Positions 24,907-33,208 of a DNA stretch of 48,961 bases are shown piece after piece (the first letter of the stretch is position 1; the number at the start of each line of letters is the position of its first letter). A program made the translations under genes and the position numbers. Below the pieces are notes generated by a model. The model searched no databases. It had not been told where the DNA came from and worked only from the letters and a program-made list of their open reading frames with translations. Source of the stretch: Bauldia sp. (lineage in GTDB: Bacteria; Pseudomonadota; Alphaproteobacteria; Rhizobiales; Kaistiaceae); NCBI GenBank assembly GCA_022841545.1, contig JALHRF010000012.1, positions 1 to 48,961 of the forward strand, in the 5' to 3' direction.

Positions 24907-25697
24907 GCGGACGGACGCACTGGGTGCTGTGGCTGGTGGTCGGCTTCACGCTGATCACGCTGTCGCTGCCGACGCTGGTGATCGTCGGCGCCTCGTTCAC
25001 CGCGGGCAAGATCATCGCCTTCCCGCCCGACGGCCTGTCGCTCAAATGGTATGCGGCGATCGCCGGCGCCTCCGACCTCCGCGCCGCCTTCCTTCGCTCG
25101 CTCTACGTGGCGACGGTGTGCACGCTGGTCGCGATCCCGCTCGGCACGCTTGCCGGCGTGGCGCTCGCCAAGTACCGCCTCCGCGCCGAAAAGACGATCC
25201 AGCTCTACCTGCTCCTCCCCTTCACCATCCCGCTGATCGGATCGGGCATCGGCCTGATGCTGGTTTTCGGGTCGGCCGGGGTGCTCGGCCAGCTCTGGCC
25301 GATCGGCATCGCGGTCTGCGCGATCAACCTCCCCTTCATGATCTGGGCGGTGACCGGCAGCGTCAACGCGCTCGACCCCGACCTCGAGAATGCGGCGGCG
25401 AATTGCGGCGCGCCGCCGGTGCAGGCCTTCTTCGCCGTCACGCTCCCGGCGGTGATGCCGGGGGTGATCACCGGGGCGTTGCTCATGTTCATTCTCGCGC
25501 TCAACGAGTTCCTGGTGAGCCTCCTCCTCGTCGATGCGCGGATCATGACGCTGCCGGTGCAGATCTATAATTCGATCCGCTCGATCATCACGCCCGACCT
25601 CGCGGCGATCTCGGTGGTGTTCGTCGTCGTCGCCGCTCTCGCGGTGGCGGCGCTCGACCGGCTGGTCGGGCTCGACATTTTCCTCAAGTCGAAATGA
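24903..25697 (+). CDS. PotC-like ABC transporter permease
   Basis: Second permease of the same importer, 264 residues with about six membrane helices. The start is GTG at 24903, overlapping the upstream stop by 4 bp; it yields MSGRTHWVLWLVVGFTLITL. PTLVIVGASFTAGKIIAFPPDGLSLKWY is the typical N-terminal periplasmic entry, and DPDLENAAANCGAPPVQAFFAVTLPAVMPG is the coupling loop, slightly degenerate at the usual EAA glutamate-alanine-alanine. Length matches PotC. The HisD-like gene begins 12 bp further on. Longer readings of this frame extend upstream into unrelated sequence and were ignored. Confidence 0.88.
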   Translation: MSGRTHWVLWLVVGFTLITLSLPTLVIVGASFTAGKIIAFPPDGLSLKWYAAIAGASDLRAAFLRSLYVATVCTLVAIPLGTLAGVALAKYRLRAEKTIQLYLLLPFTIPLIGSGIGLMLVFGSAGVLGQLWPIGIAVCAINLPFMIWAVTGSVNALDPDLENAAANCGAPPVQAFFAVTLPAVMPGVITGALLMFILALNEFLVSLLLVDARIMTLPVQIYNSIRSIITPDLAAISVVFVVVAALAVAALDRLVGLDIFLKSK

Positions 25698-25709
25698 ACG
25701 GAATGACCC

Positions 25710-27041
25710 ATGGCCGACCCCTGCAACTTCCATGACCTCGCCACGCTCTCGCCGGAGGGGCGCGCGGCGCTGATGAAGCGGGCCGATTCCGACATCGGCC
25801 CGTTCCTCGACAAGGTGCGGCCGATCCTCGCGGCGGTGAAGGCCGAGGGGGACAAGGCGCTGTCGCGCTTCGAGAAGGAATTCGACCACGCCGACATTCC
25901 GCCGGACCGCCTCCTCGTCACCGAGGCCGAGTTCGATGCGGCATTCGACGCGCTTGACGGGCAAGTGCGCGAGGCGATCGAGTTCGCGGTGAAGGCGATC
26001 CGCAGCTTCCACGAGGAGCAGCTGCCCGAGCCGATGTGGCTCAAGGAAGTGAGCCCCGGCGCCTTTGCCGGCGACCGCTGGCACCCGATCCCCTCGGTCG
26101 GCCTCTACGTGCCGCGGGGCAAGGGCTCGTTCCCGTCGGTGACGATGATGACGGCGGTGCCGGCGGTGGTCGCGGGCGTGCCGGAGATCGCGATCTTCAC
26201 GCCGCCGGCTCCCGACGGCACGATGGATGCGGGCGTGCTGGTCGCGGCGCGGACGGTCGGCGTGTCGCGCATCTACAAGGTCGGCGGCAGCCAGGCGATC
26301 GCGGCCGCCGCCTACGGCACCGAGACGGTCAAGCGCGTGAACAAGATCGTCGGGCCGGGCAGCCCGTGGATCGTCGCCGCCAAGCGGCTATTGGCCGATG
26401 TCGTCGATGTCGGGCTGCCGGCCGGGCCCTCGGAGGCGATCGTCTTCGCCGACGGCTCGGTCGACGGGCGCATCGCCGGGCTCGACCTGCTGATCGAGGC
26501 GGAGCACGGGCCGGATTCGTCGGCCTATCTGGTGACCGCGAGCCGGAAGGTGGCGGAGGAGGCGATGGCCTCGCTCCCCGGTCACTGGGCGGCGATGACA
26601 CTGCCGCAGCGGGTGGAATTTTCCCGCGCCGTGCTCACCGGGCCGCGCGGCGGCATCGTGCTCGCGCCGTCGGCCGAGGAGGCCTACCGCTTCATCAACG
26701 ACTACGCGCCGGAGCATCTGGAGCTGCTCTCGACCGAGCCGTTCGCCCATCTCGGCCACATCACCAACGCGGCCGAAGTGCTGATGGGGCCGCACACGCC
26801 GATCGTCATCGCCAACTTCGTGCTCGGGCCGAACGGCGTGCTTCCCACCGGCGGGTGGGCGCGCTCCTACGGCCCGCTGTCGGTGACCGACTACATGAAG
26901 CGATCGTCGGTCGGGTATGTGACGTCGGCCGCGTATCCGGGGCTGGCGCGGCGCGCGAAGCTCTTGTCGGAATACGAGGGCTTCTCGTCGCATGCCAACG
27001 CGGTGTCGGGGATCAGGGACAGGCTGCTGGGGTCGGGTTAG
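25710..27041 (+). CDS. Histidinol-dehydrogenase-family protein with altered zinc and substrate positions
   Basis: A 443-residue member of the HisD family, NAD-dependent alcohol oxidoreductases. Conserved: VGLYVPRGKGSFPS, KIVGPGSPWIVAAKR, GLPAGPSEAIVFAD, the base pair E335/H336 in YAPEHLEL, H266, E423 and H428. Changed relative to E. coli HisD numbering: Gln259 is E263, Asp360 is N369 and His367 is G376, so two of four zinc ligands and one substrate contact differ. This, and its place at the end of an ABC importer operon, argue against histidine synthesis. A known non-histidine relative is HpsN, the sulfopropanediol 3-dehydrogenase; a similar role on an imported hydroxyl compound is a plausible inference. 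Confidence 0.82.
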   Translation: MADPCNFHDLATLSPEGRAALMKRADSDIGPFLDKVRPILAAVKAEGDKALSRFEKEFDHADIPPDRLLVTEAEFDAAFDALDGQVREAIEFAVKAIRSFHEEQLPEPMWLKEVSPGAFAGDRWHPIPSVGLYVPRGKGSFPSVTMMTAVPAVVAGVPEIAIFTPPAPDGTMDAGVLVAARTVGVSRIYKVGGSQAIAAAAYGTETVKRVNKIVGPGSPWIVAAKRLLADVVDVGLPAGPSEAIVFADGSVDGRIAGLDLLIEAEHGPDSSAYLVTASRKVAEEAMASLPGHWAAMTLPQRVEFSRAVLTGPRGGIVLAPSAEEAYRFINDYAPEHLELLSTEPFAHLGHITNAAEVLMGPHTPIVIANFVLGPNGVLPTGGWARSYGPLSVTDYMKRSSVGYVTSAAYPGLARRAKLLSEYEGFSSHANAVSGIRDRLLGSG

Positions 27042-27187
27042 ACGTCGATTGAAGTGCTGCACGGCACCTCCGTTCCATCACGCTGGAGATCGCCGGGTCC
27101 ATCCCCGACGTGCGTCCGGGAGGGCAACACCCAGCTGGCGACTTCGGGCCTTCAGGGTCGGGGACGAATGTCCTGGACTTGCGTCCT

Positions 27188-27234
27188 GCGTCCTTCGAGG
27201 CCCGCGCAAGAAGCGCGGGCACCTCAGGATGAGG
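27188..27234 (+). repeat. Dispersed palindromic repeat, copy B1
   Basis: The same arms as A1 (TCCTTCGAGG and CACCTCAGGATGAGG) around the stem CCCGCGC / AAGAA / GCGCGGG. The stem sequence differs from A1 but remains fully self-complementary. Confidence 0.85.
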
Positions 27235-27294
27235 AGATTTGTGTTTTCCACAAGCAGTGCAATGGCTTGTGCCATCCATGGAGCTAACCCACGC

Positions 27295-27342
27295 CCTCAT
27301 CCTGAGGTGCTCGCCGTGTTTGCGGCGAGCCTCGAAGGACGC
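27295..27342 (-). repeat. Dispersed palindromic repeat, copy B2 (inverted relative to B1)
   Basis: Begins CCTCATCCTGAGGT and ends CCTCGAAGGACGC around the stem GCTCGCCG / TGTTTG / CGGCGAGC. It is paired with B1 in the same inverted arrangement and at the same spacing (about 60 bp) as A1 and A2. Confidence 0.85.
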
Positions 27343-27422
27343 ACGACGCGACTCCCGATCTCCAATCCTTTAGGGACTCGCCCGTTTGCACGCGCGCGAA
27401 ACTATGGTGAGCCGGCTAACCA

Positions 27423-29495
27423 TCATCGCCACATCCCCCTCATCCGAGCGCCGATGTCGATGCGGGGGGCGTCTTCGATGGGGCGGGGGCGGGGGGCGCC
27501 GGCGGGGAACCAGGTGACCTCCGCGAAGAGCGAGAGCAGCCGGTCGGGGATGAAGCGGGTGCGGGCGGCGTAGAGGTGGCGGTCGCCGCTGGCGCCGCCG
27601 CGCTGCTGGTGCACGTAGAAGCGCTGCGGGATCATGATCGCGAGCCGGTCGCGGGCGCGGGTCATGGCGACGTAGAGGAGGCGGCGCTCCTCCTCGATCT
27701 CGTCGCTGGTGCCGGTGCCCATGTCGCTCGGGATGCAGCCGTCGACGGCGTTCAGGAGGAACACGGCGTTCCACTCCTGGCCCTTGGCGGAGTGAATGGT
27801 GGAGAGGATCAGGTAGTCCTCGTCGAGGAGCGGCGGGCCGGCCTCGTCGCTGGTCGCGTCCGGCGGGTCGAGGGTGAGGTCGGTGAGGAAGCGCTCGCGG
27901 GAGGGATAGGTCTCGGCGATGCGCTGGAGCTGGACGAGGTCGGCGCCGCGGACCGCCGCGTCATCGTGGACGCGCTCGAGATGGGGCTGGTACCAGCCGC
28001 GCACCCGCTCGACCTCGGCCGGCCAGGGCGAGGCCTTGTCCATCGCCGCGTAGAGCGACGCGAAGGGCGACCAGTCCTCGGCCGCGCGGGCCGGCGGCGC
28101 GAAGCCGGACACGACACTCCGCCCGTCGGCGGCTTCGGCGACCGCGTCGAGGAGGCGCCCGGCGATGGTCGGGCCGATGCCGGGGATGAGCTGCAGCAGC
28201 CGGAAGCCGGCGATGCGGTCGCGCGGGTTCTCGGCGAAGCGGAGACAGGCGAGCACGTCCTTGACGTGGGCGGCATCGAGGAATTTCAGGCCGCCGTATT
28301 TGACGAAGGGGATATTGCGGCGGGTCAGCTCAAGCTCCAGCGCGGCGCTGTGGTGCGAGGTGCGGAACAGCACGGCCTGCTTCTTGAGGAGCATGCCGGC
28401 CTCGCGGTTCTCCAGCACCCGCTCGGCGATGCAGCGCGCCTGGTCGGTCTCGTCGCGCACGCTCACCAGCTCGGGCAGGTCGGAGGACAGGCGGGAGGAG
28501 CGGAGGTTCTTCGTGAAGCGCTCGGCGGCGAGGCCGATGACGGCGTTGGCGGCGGCGAGCACGGCTTGGGTCGAGCGGTAGTTCTGTTCGAGCGTCACGA
28601 TCTCGGCGGCCGGCGAGAACGCGGTGGGGAAATCGAGGATGTTCCGCACCCGCGCGGCGCGGAAGGAATAGATCGACTGCGCGTCGTCGCCGACCACCGT
28701 CAGGCCGCGGCCGTCGGGCTTGAGGCGCAGCAGGATCGAGGATTGCAGGCGGTTGGTGTCCTGGTACTCGTCGCCCAGCACATGGTCGAAGCGGTCGGAG
28801 AGATCGGCGGCGATGGCCGCGTCCTCCATCATCCCCGCCCAGTAGAGGAGGAGGTCGTCATAATCCAGGACGGCCTGGCGCTGCTTCGCCTCGACATAGG
28901 CGGCGAAGAGATCGCGCAGGCCCGCCTCGACCTTGAGGCACCAGGGGAAGGCCTCCTTAAGGACCTCGGCGAGCGGCGCTTCGGCATTGACGGCGCGGGA
29001 ATAGATCGAGAGGCAGGTGCCCTTCTGGGGGAAGCGGGCCTCGGTCTTCGACAGGCCGAGCTCGTGGCGGACGATGGCCATGAGGTCCGCCGAATCCTCG
29101 CGGTCGAGGATGGTGAAGTCCGGCAACAGGCCGATGGCGGGCGCGTATTCGCGTAGGAGCCGCGCGCCGACGGCGTGGAAGGTGCCCGACCACGGAAGCT
29201 GCGGCGGGCGGGCGCCGGAGAGCGCGACGCCGACGATCCGCTCGACCCGGCGGCCCATCTCGGCGGCGGCGCGGCGGGAAAAGGTCAGGAGCAGGATGCG
29301 GTTGGGGTCGGCGCCGGAGACGATGGCGTGGGCGACGCGGTGGGCGAGGGTCGCGGTCTTGCCGGTGCCGGCCCCGGCGATGATGAGGAGGGGGCCGCCG
29401 GCTGCCGCCCCGCCATGGGTCGCGGCCCGGCGCTGCTCCTCGTTGAGCGCATCGAGCCAGTGGGAGTTCGGCGGCGAATCGGTCTGCGGGAGCAT
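27423..29495 (-). CDS. UvrD/PcrA-like superfamily 1 DNA helicase
   Basis: ATP-dependent 3'-5' DNA helicase of the UvrD/Rep/PcrA group, 690 residues. Motif I (Walker A) IIAGAGTGKT is at about residues 38-47, followed by LTFSRRAAAEM, motif II GDEYQDTN, motif III VVGDDAQSIYSFRAA, motif IV EQNYRST, motif V STIHSAKGQEW and motif VI YVAMTRARDRL. The ATG at 29495 gives MLPQTDSPPNSHWLDALNEEQ, whose Q-motif-like end precedes Walker A at the usual distance; a longer start at 29636 adds 47 residues without similarity. It is shorter than full UvrD, so the main repair helicase may be encoded elsewhere. It is divergent from the amidohydrolase gene. Confidence 0.88.
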   Translation of the reverse strand: MLPQTDSPPNSHWLDALNEEQRRAATHGGAAAGGPLLIIAGAGTGKTATLAHRVAHAIVSGADPNRILLLTFSRRAAAEMGRRVERIVGVALSGARPPQLPWSGTFHAVGARLLREYAPAIGLLPDFTILDREDSADLMAIVRHELGLSKTEARFPQKGTCLSIYSRAVNAEAPLAEVLKEAFPWCLKVEAGLRDLFAAYVEAKQRQAVLDYDDLLLYWAGMMEDAAIAADLSDRFDHVLGDEYQDTNRLQSSILLRLKPDGRGLTVVGDDAQSIYSFRAARVRNILDFPTAFSPAAEIVTLEQNYRSTQAVLAAANAVIGLAAERFTKNLRSSRLSSDLPELVSVRDETDQARCIAERVLENREAGMLLKKQAVLFRTSHHSAALELELTRRNIPFVKYGGLKFLDAAHVKDVLACLRFAENPRDRIAGFRLLQLIPGIGPTIAGRLLDAVAEAADGRSVVSGFAPPARAAEDWSPFASLYAAMDKASPWPAEVERVRGWYQPHLERVHDDAAVRGADLVQLQRIAETYPSRERFLTDLTLDPPDATSDEAGPPLLDEDYLILSTIHSAKGQEWNAVFLLNAVDGCIPSDMGTGTSDEIEEERRLLYVAMTRARDRLAIMIPQRFYVHQQRGGASGDRHLYAARTRFIPDRLLSLFAEVTWFPAGAPRPRPIEDAPRIDIGARMRGMWR

Positions 29496-29683
29496 GACCC
29501 GCAGGGAATCACGTTTCCTGTTTTGTTCGCAATGAGGATCGGCCGGCGTCAGGGTGGGGTCCTGATTGGACCCGACTGTCCGCTGAACACGCTTTGATCG
29601 TGAAGAACGAAATCGCTTGTTGATCGACTTCGGCATTGGCCTCGACTAATCTCGCATCGTGAAAATTGTCAGGGGTTAGTGTC

Positions 29684-31597
29684 ATGATGCGTCGAGGGGT
29701 GCTCGCAGCGGTGACTTGCTCGGTGTTTGCCGTGCCTTGCGTTGACGCCTCCGCACAGGAGGTTGCCGACCGAATTTTCACTGGCGGGCCGGTTCTGACT
29801 ATGAGCGACATTCAGCCCCGCGCGGATGCGGTCGCCGTCAAGGGCGGCAAGATCATCGCCGTCGGTTCCGCTCAGGACATCATGGCCTATCGCGGCGATG
29901 CGACCGAGATAACCGATCTCGCCGGCCGCGCTCTCATCCCCGGGTTCGTCGACGCGCACGGCCATGTGATGATGGGCGGTCTGCAGGCGCTGTCCGCGAA
30001 CCTGCTCGCGCCACCAGACGGTGGCGTGACCGACATCGCCTCCTTGCAGCAGACATTGCGCGACTGGATGGCGGCCAACGAGGACACCGTCAGAGACGTG
30101 AACCTGATCGTGGGCTTCGGGTACGATAATGCCCAGCTCGCCGAATTGCGCCACCCGACGCGGGACGACCTTGACGCCGTTTCCACGGAAGTCCCGATTG
30201 TCGTGGTGCACCAATCCGGTCACCTTGGTGCGTTGAACTCGAAGGCACTTGAGATCGCCGGTATCACGAGTGGGACGGCGGCGCCGGCGGGCGGGGTGAT
30301 AAGGCATGACGCCAACGGCGTGCCTGATGGCGTTCTCGAGGAGAACGCGTTCATAATGGCCCTCCCGAAGCTTCTCGGGAACATCGACCGCGATGGTTTC
30401 AAGGCCATGGCCATTGCCGGAGCCGAGCTCTGGGCTCGCTTCGGCTATACGACCGCCGACGAAGGCCGAGCGACACCAGCCACCGCCGCGATCCTCCAAG
30501 AAGCCGGGAAGGAAGGCCGATTCAAGATCGACGTGGCCATCTATCCGGACGTGCTGATTGACCGTGACTGGATCAAGGCCAACGTGTCGGACGGCTATAC
30601 CGGGCATGTTCGGGTTGCCGGTGCGAAGCTAACCATCGATGGGTCGCCACAGGGGTTCACGGCTCTTCGGGACCGACCCTATTATGCACCGGTCGGTAGC
30701 TATCCCCCCGGCTACCGAGGCTATGCCTCCGCCAACGATGATCAGGTGCTGGATGCGGTCAATTGGGCATACGCCAATGGCCTGCAAATCCTGACGCACG
30801 CCAATGGGGAGGGGGCATCGGACACGCTCATTGCGGCTATCGGTGCTGCAGAAGGCAAATACGGAAACGGCACGGACCTCCGGCCCGTCCTTATCCATGG
30901 ACAGTTCCTGCGAGACGATCAGGTGGTCAGCTTCAAGGCTCTCCACATCTTTCCCTCGCTATTCCCGATGCACACCTTCTACTGGGGGGACTGGCATCGC
31001 GAGCATACGGTCGGGCCGGTCAACGCCGAGAACATCTCGCCCACCGGCTGGATGGTCGAACGCGATATGATCTTTTCCTCCCACCATGACGCACCGGTGG
31101 CGTTCCCCGATTCGATGAGAGTGCTTGATGCTACGGTCACCCGACGCACGCGTTCGGGCGACATCCTCGGACCGGCGCAGCGGGTGGATGTGATCACCGC
31201 GCTCAAGGCCATGACGATCTGGCCCGCGTGGTCGCATCATGAGGAGGACACGAAGGGATCGATCGAGGTTGGCAAACTGGCCGATCTCGTGATCCTGTCC
31301 GGAGATCCGACGGCGATCGACCCCGAAACGCTCGATACGCTCAGGGTCGATCTGACGATCAAGGAAGGCGAGACGGTCTTCGATCGGTCAAGCGTGAAGG
31401 AGGGGACCCTTCGCTATTCGCCGAAGCAGAACGGCGACGACCCTTATGCCGACTTCCTGCGGCTCGCGACGGTTGGGCACGAGGCGTCCCGCAGCTGGCC
31501 GAAAGTGCCCATGACTGCTTTACTTGCAGGCGGGCCGCATTCCGGAGCCTGCGTCGCCGGGTACCTATCGCGGATCGCCGATGCCGCAATAGACTGA
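29684..31597 (+). CDS. Secreted YtcJ-type amidohydrolase
   Basis: A metal-dependent amidohydrolase of the YtcJ/NfdA group, 637 residues, with a signal peptide (MMRRGVLAAVTCSVFAVPCV, cleaved near ASA-QE). The metal-binding DAHGHVMM lies near residue 93, followed by VVVHQSGHLGALNSKAL, LEENAFI, ILTHANGEGASD, LIHGQFL and SSHHDAPVAFPD. Near the C-terminus, GSIEVGKLADLVILSGDP is the composite beta-sandwich motif common to amidohydrolases. Characterised relatives remove formyl groups from N-substituted formamides, but the group is broad and the substrate here is unknown. The ATG at 29684 is preceded by AGGGG and gives the signal peptide. Confidence 0.85.
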   Translation: MMRRGVLAAVTCSVFAVPCVDASAQEVADRIFTGGPVLTMSDIQPRADAVAVKGGKIIAVGSAQDIMAYRGDATEITDLAGRALIPGFVDAHGHVMMGGLQALSANLLAPPDGGVTDIASLQQTLRDWMAANEDTVRDVNLIVGFGYDNAQLAELRHPTRDDLDAVSTEVPIVVVHQSGHLGALNSKALEIAGITSGTAAPAGGVIRHDANGVPDGVLEENAFIMALPKLLGNIDRDGFKAMAIAGAELWARFGYTTADEGRATPATAAILQEAGKEGRFKIDVAIYPDVLIDRDWIKANVSDGYTGHVRVAGAKLTIDGSPQGFTALRDRPYYAPVGSYPPGYRGYASANDDQVLDAVNWAYANGLQILTHANGEGASDTLIAAIGAAEGKYGNGTDLRPVLIHGQFLRDDQVVSFKALHIFPSLFPMHTFYWGDWHREHTVGPVNAENISPTGWMVERDMIFSSHHDAPVAFPDSMRVLDATVTRRTRSGDILGPAQRVDVITALKAMTIWPAWSHHEEDTKGSIEVGKLADLVILSGDPTAIDPETLDTLRVDLTIKEGETVFDRSSVKEGTLRYSPKQNGDDPYADFLRLATVGHEASRSWPKVPMTALLAGGPHSGACVAGYLSRIADAAID

Positions 31598-31638
31598 GGT
31601 GGGACGGTACCTGACATCGGCGGCCGGCGGCCAGCGCC

Positions 31639-32013
31639 TCAGAGCGGCGCGATGTACTTGCCGTAGACCCAGGCGGTGCGGAACGTGCCGCTGCCGTTCG
31701 GGTCGATCCAGGCTTCGCACCACTGATAGCGGACCGCATCGCGCTGCTGCCACTTGGGCAGGCCGTTGATGGTGTCGAGCGTGACGCCGCCGGTGCATTT
31801 TCCCGTCATCGACAGGATGACGCCGTTCGGGTAGGCGACGAGAATCTTCGAGCTGCTGCTCGGCCAGGCGCGGACGTTCAGCGTGTCCCACTGCGGCACG
31901 TCGCTGACGCGCCAGGCGAAGAAGGCGGCGGCGTTTCCCGGCGCGACCGAGGCGGCGATGCCGGCGGCGGCGACGAGGGCGGCCATCAGGCCCTTCACGA
32001 TTCTATTCAGCAT
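31639..32013 (-). CDS. Small exported SH3-like domain protein
   Basis: A 124-residue protein with a signal peptide (MLNRIVKGLMAALVAAAGIA, cleaved around GNA-AA near residue 29). The mature part, VPQWDTLNVRAWPSSSSKIL followed by NGVILSMTGKC and WCEAWIDPNGSGTFRTAWVYGKYI, matches bacterial SH3-type (SH3b/YraI-like) domains: LNVRxxPS start, then a W-V-GxY ending. Such domains often bind peptidoglycan or act as small adaptors in the periplasm. Two cysteines (in GKC and WCE) could form a disulphide. It is convergent with the amidohydrolase gene, 41 bp away. A specific function cannot be assigned. Confidence 0.75.
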   Translation of the reverse strand: MLNRIVKGLMAALVAAAGIAASVAPGNAAAFFAWRVSDVPQWDTLNVRAWPSSSSKILVAYPNGVILSMTGKCTGGVTLDTINGLPKWQQRDAVRYQWCEAWIDPNGSGTFRTAWVYGKYIAPL

Positions 32014-32342
32014 CTCACATCTCCATTCATTGGCGCCGTCTCCCCCGAGACGGCAACGACATGAGCCAACCCTTGCCCGCGAGAATGGGGCGGGCCGGCT
32101 GAATGCTGACTGAATGACGCCGCCTCCGATGTGGCGGAGGTCACAGTGCCGGGAAGCGAAGCCGCGCCCCGTGCTTCCCGCGCGTGCCTTGAGCAGCGAT
32201 TAGAACCGCGGGTGCGTTCGCGCGAGGGGTTCCGGTCTCATGGCCATGCCCAGCACCCCTCCCCGGAACCGCAAGAACGGTTCCGACTCTCCCTCAAGGA
32301 GCCCTCTCAAGGGGAGGGTTCGGGCGCGTGGCTGGTGACGGG
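32014..32342. other. Intergenic region with hairpins
   Basis: A 329-bp gap between two minus-strand genes. It has one perfect hairpin (32264-32285) and, just after it, short complementary runs CTCC...GGAG and CCCTC...GGGG up to about 32325. No gene was supported. The promoter of the SH3-like gene must lie in the lower part. Confidence 0.5.
32264..32285. terminator. Perfect 8-bp hairpin downstream of the MBL-fold gene
   Basis: CGGAACCG / CAAGAA / CGGTTCCG, about 58 bp beyond the minus-strand stop at 32343. There is no T-run, so it may end transcription with Rho or stabilise the 3' end; it could also be an operator. Confidence 0.4.
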
Positions 32343-33164
32343 TCAGTAGCCCGGCAGGACCAGCACCGTGGGTTCGCGGGGCAGGGTCGCGCGGGAGAGG
32401 GTGACGACCGGAAGCGGGTTCATCTCGATGGCGTAGTGCTCCTCGAGCCGGGCGAGGAAGCGCAGGAGCGTCGACTGGCCGAAATAGTGCATCGGGATGA
32501 CCAGCGGCGCGTTGATCTGCCCGAGCACCGCGACCATGTCGTCGACGTTCAGCGTGTAGCCGCCGTCGACCGGGGCGAGCACCACGTCGATCCGCCCCAG
32601 CGCATCGAGATGATCCTTCGTCAAGGTGTGGTGGAGGTGGCCGAGATGGGCGATGCAAAGGCCCGACACCTCGAAGACGAACATCGAGTTCATGTCGCGC
32701 TGGAGGTCGCCGGACATGCCAAACCCGCCGCGGACATTGGTGGTGACGTTGCGAATCCAGACGTCGTCGACCGTCACGTCGTGCTGTGCCGGCGCGCCGT
32801 CCTCGCCCCAGCCATGCAGCACGTAGCGGATTTGGGGGTCGGGGTTGTAGGTGTAGTGGGTGATGTGGGCGCGGTTCATGGTGGCGATGGTCGGCGTCTG
32901 CGGCGGCCGCGTCGCGTCGCTGTAGTCGGTGACGATCGAGATGCCGAGCGGGCTCTCGATCAGGAAGCTGGCGTGGCCGATGAAGGTGAGCCGGACCTCG
33001 CCGCCCTGGAGCTGGGCGACCTCGAAGGAGGCCGGGATGATGCGCGCCTCGTTGCCGGCGATGAAGCGCGGGCATCGCTCGGGTTCGACCTGGGCGTGGG
33101 CGGGCGCCGCGATCGTCATTACGGCGGCAGCGGCAAAGGCGAGCGGCAGGGCATGAGGCATCAT
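32343..33164 (-). CDS. Secreted MBL-fold-like protein lacking the usual HxHxDH metal motif
   Basis: A 273-residue exported protein (signal peptide MMPHALPLAFAAAAVMTIAA, cleaved at AHA-Q). It resembles UlaG-like beta-lactamase-fold hydrolases: LTFIGHASFLIES at about 59-71, then VTDYSD, IAHLGHLHHTLTKDHLDALGRIDVVLAPVDGG and LVIPMHYFG. Where active members have HxHxDH, this one reads ITHYTYNPDP (about 101-110), so that metal site is altered, although other histidines (H64, H173, H176, H236) remain. It may bind metal in another way or have lost catalysis. The ATG at 33164 is used; a TTG two codons earlier is also in frame. It ends the aroK-aroB-corC-DUF1697 run, 44 bp after the previous gene. Confidence 0.7.
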   Translation of the reverse strand: MMPHALPLAFAAAAVMTIAAPAHAQVEPERCPRFIAGNEARIIPASFEVAQLQGGEVRLTFIGHASFLIESPLGISIVTDYSDATRPPQTPTIATMNRAHITHYTYNPDPQIRYVLHGWGEDGAPAQHDVTVDDVWIRNVTTNVRGGFGMSGDLQRDMNSMFVFEVSGLCIAHLGHLHHTLTKDHLDALGRIDVVLAPVDGGYTLNVDDMVAVLGQINAPLVIPMHYFGQSTLLRFLARLEEHYAIEMNPLPVVTLSRATLPREPTVLVLPGY

Positions 33165-33208
33165 CGGCAACTCCCCACGAGACCGGCGCCCCCACGGCGC
33201 CTCTTGGG

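Larger units (their letters stand above)
27042..27422. other. Intergenic region holding the second repeat pair
   Basis: A 381-bp gap between convergent genes (HisD-like and helicase). Apart from palindromic repeats B1 and B2 it shows no gene or clear terminator. The repeat pair could itself serve as a transcription barrier between the two. Confidence 0.6.
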
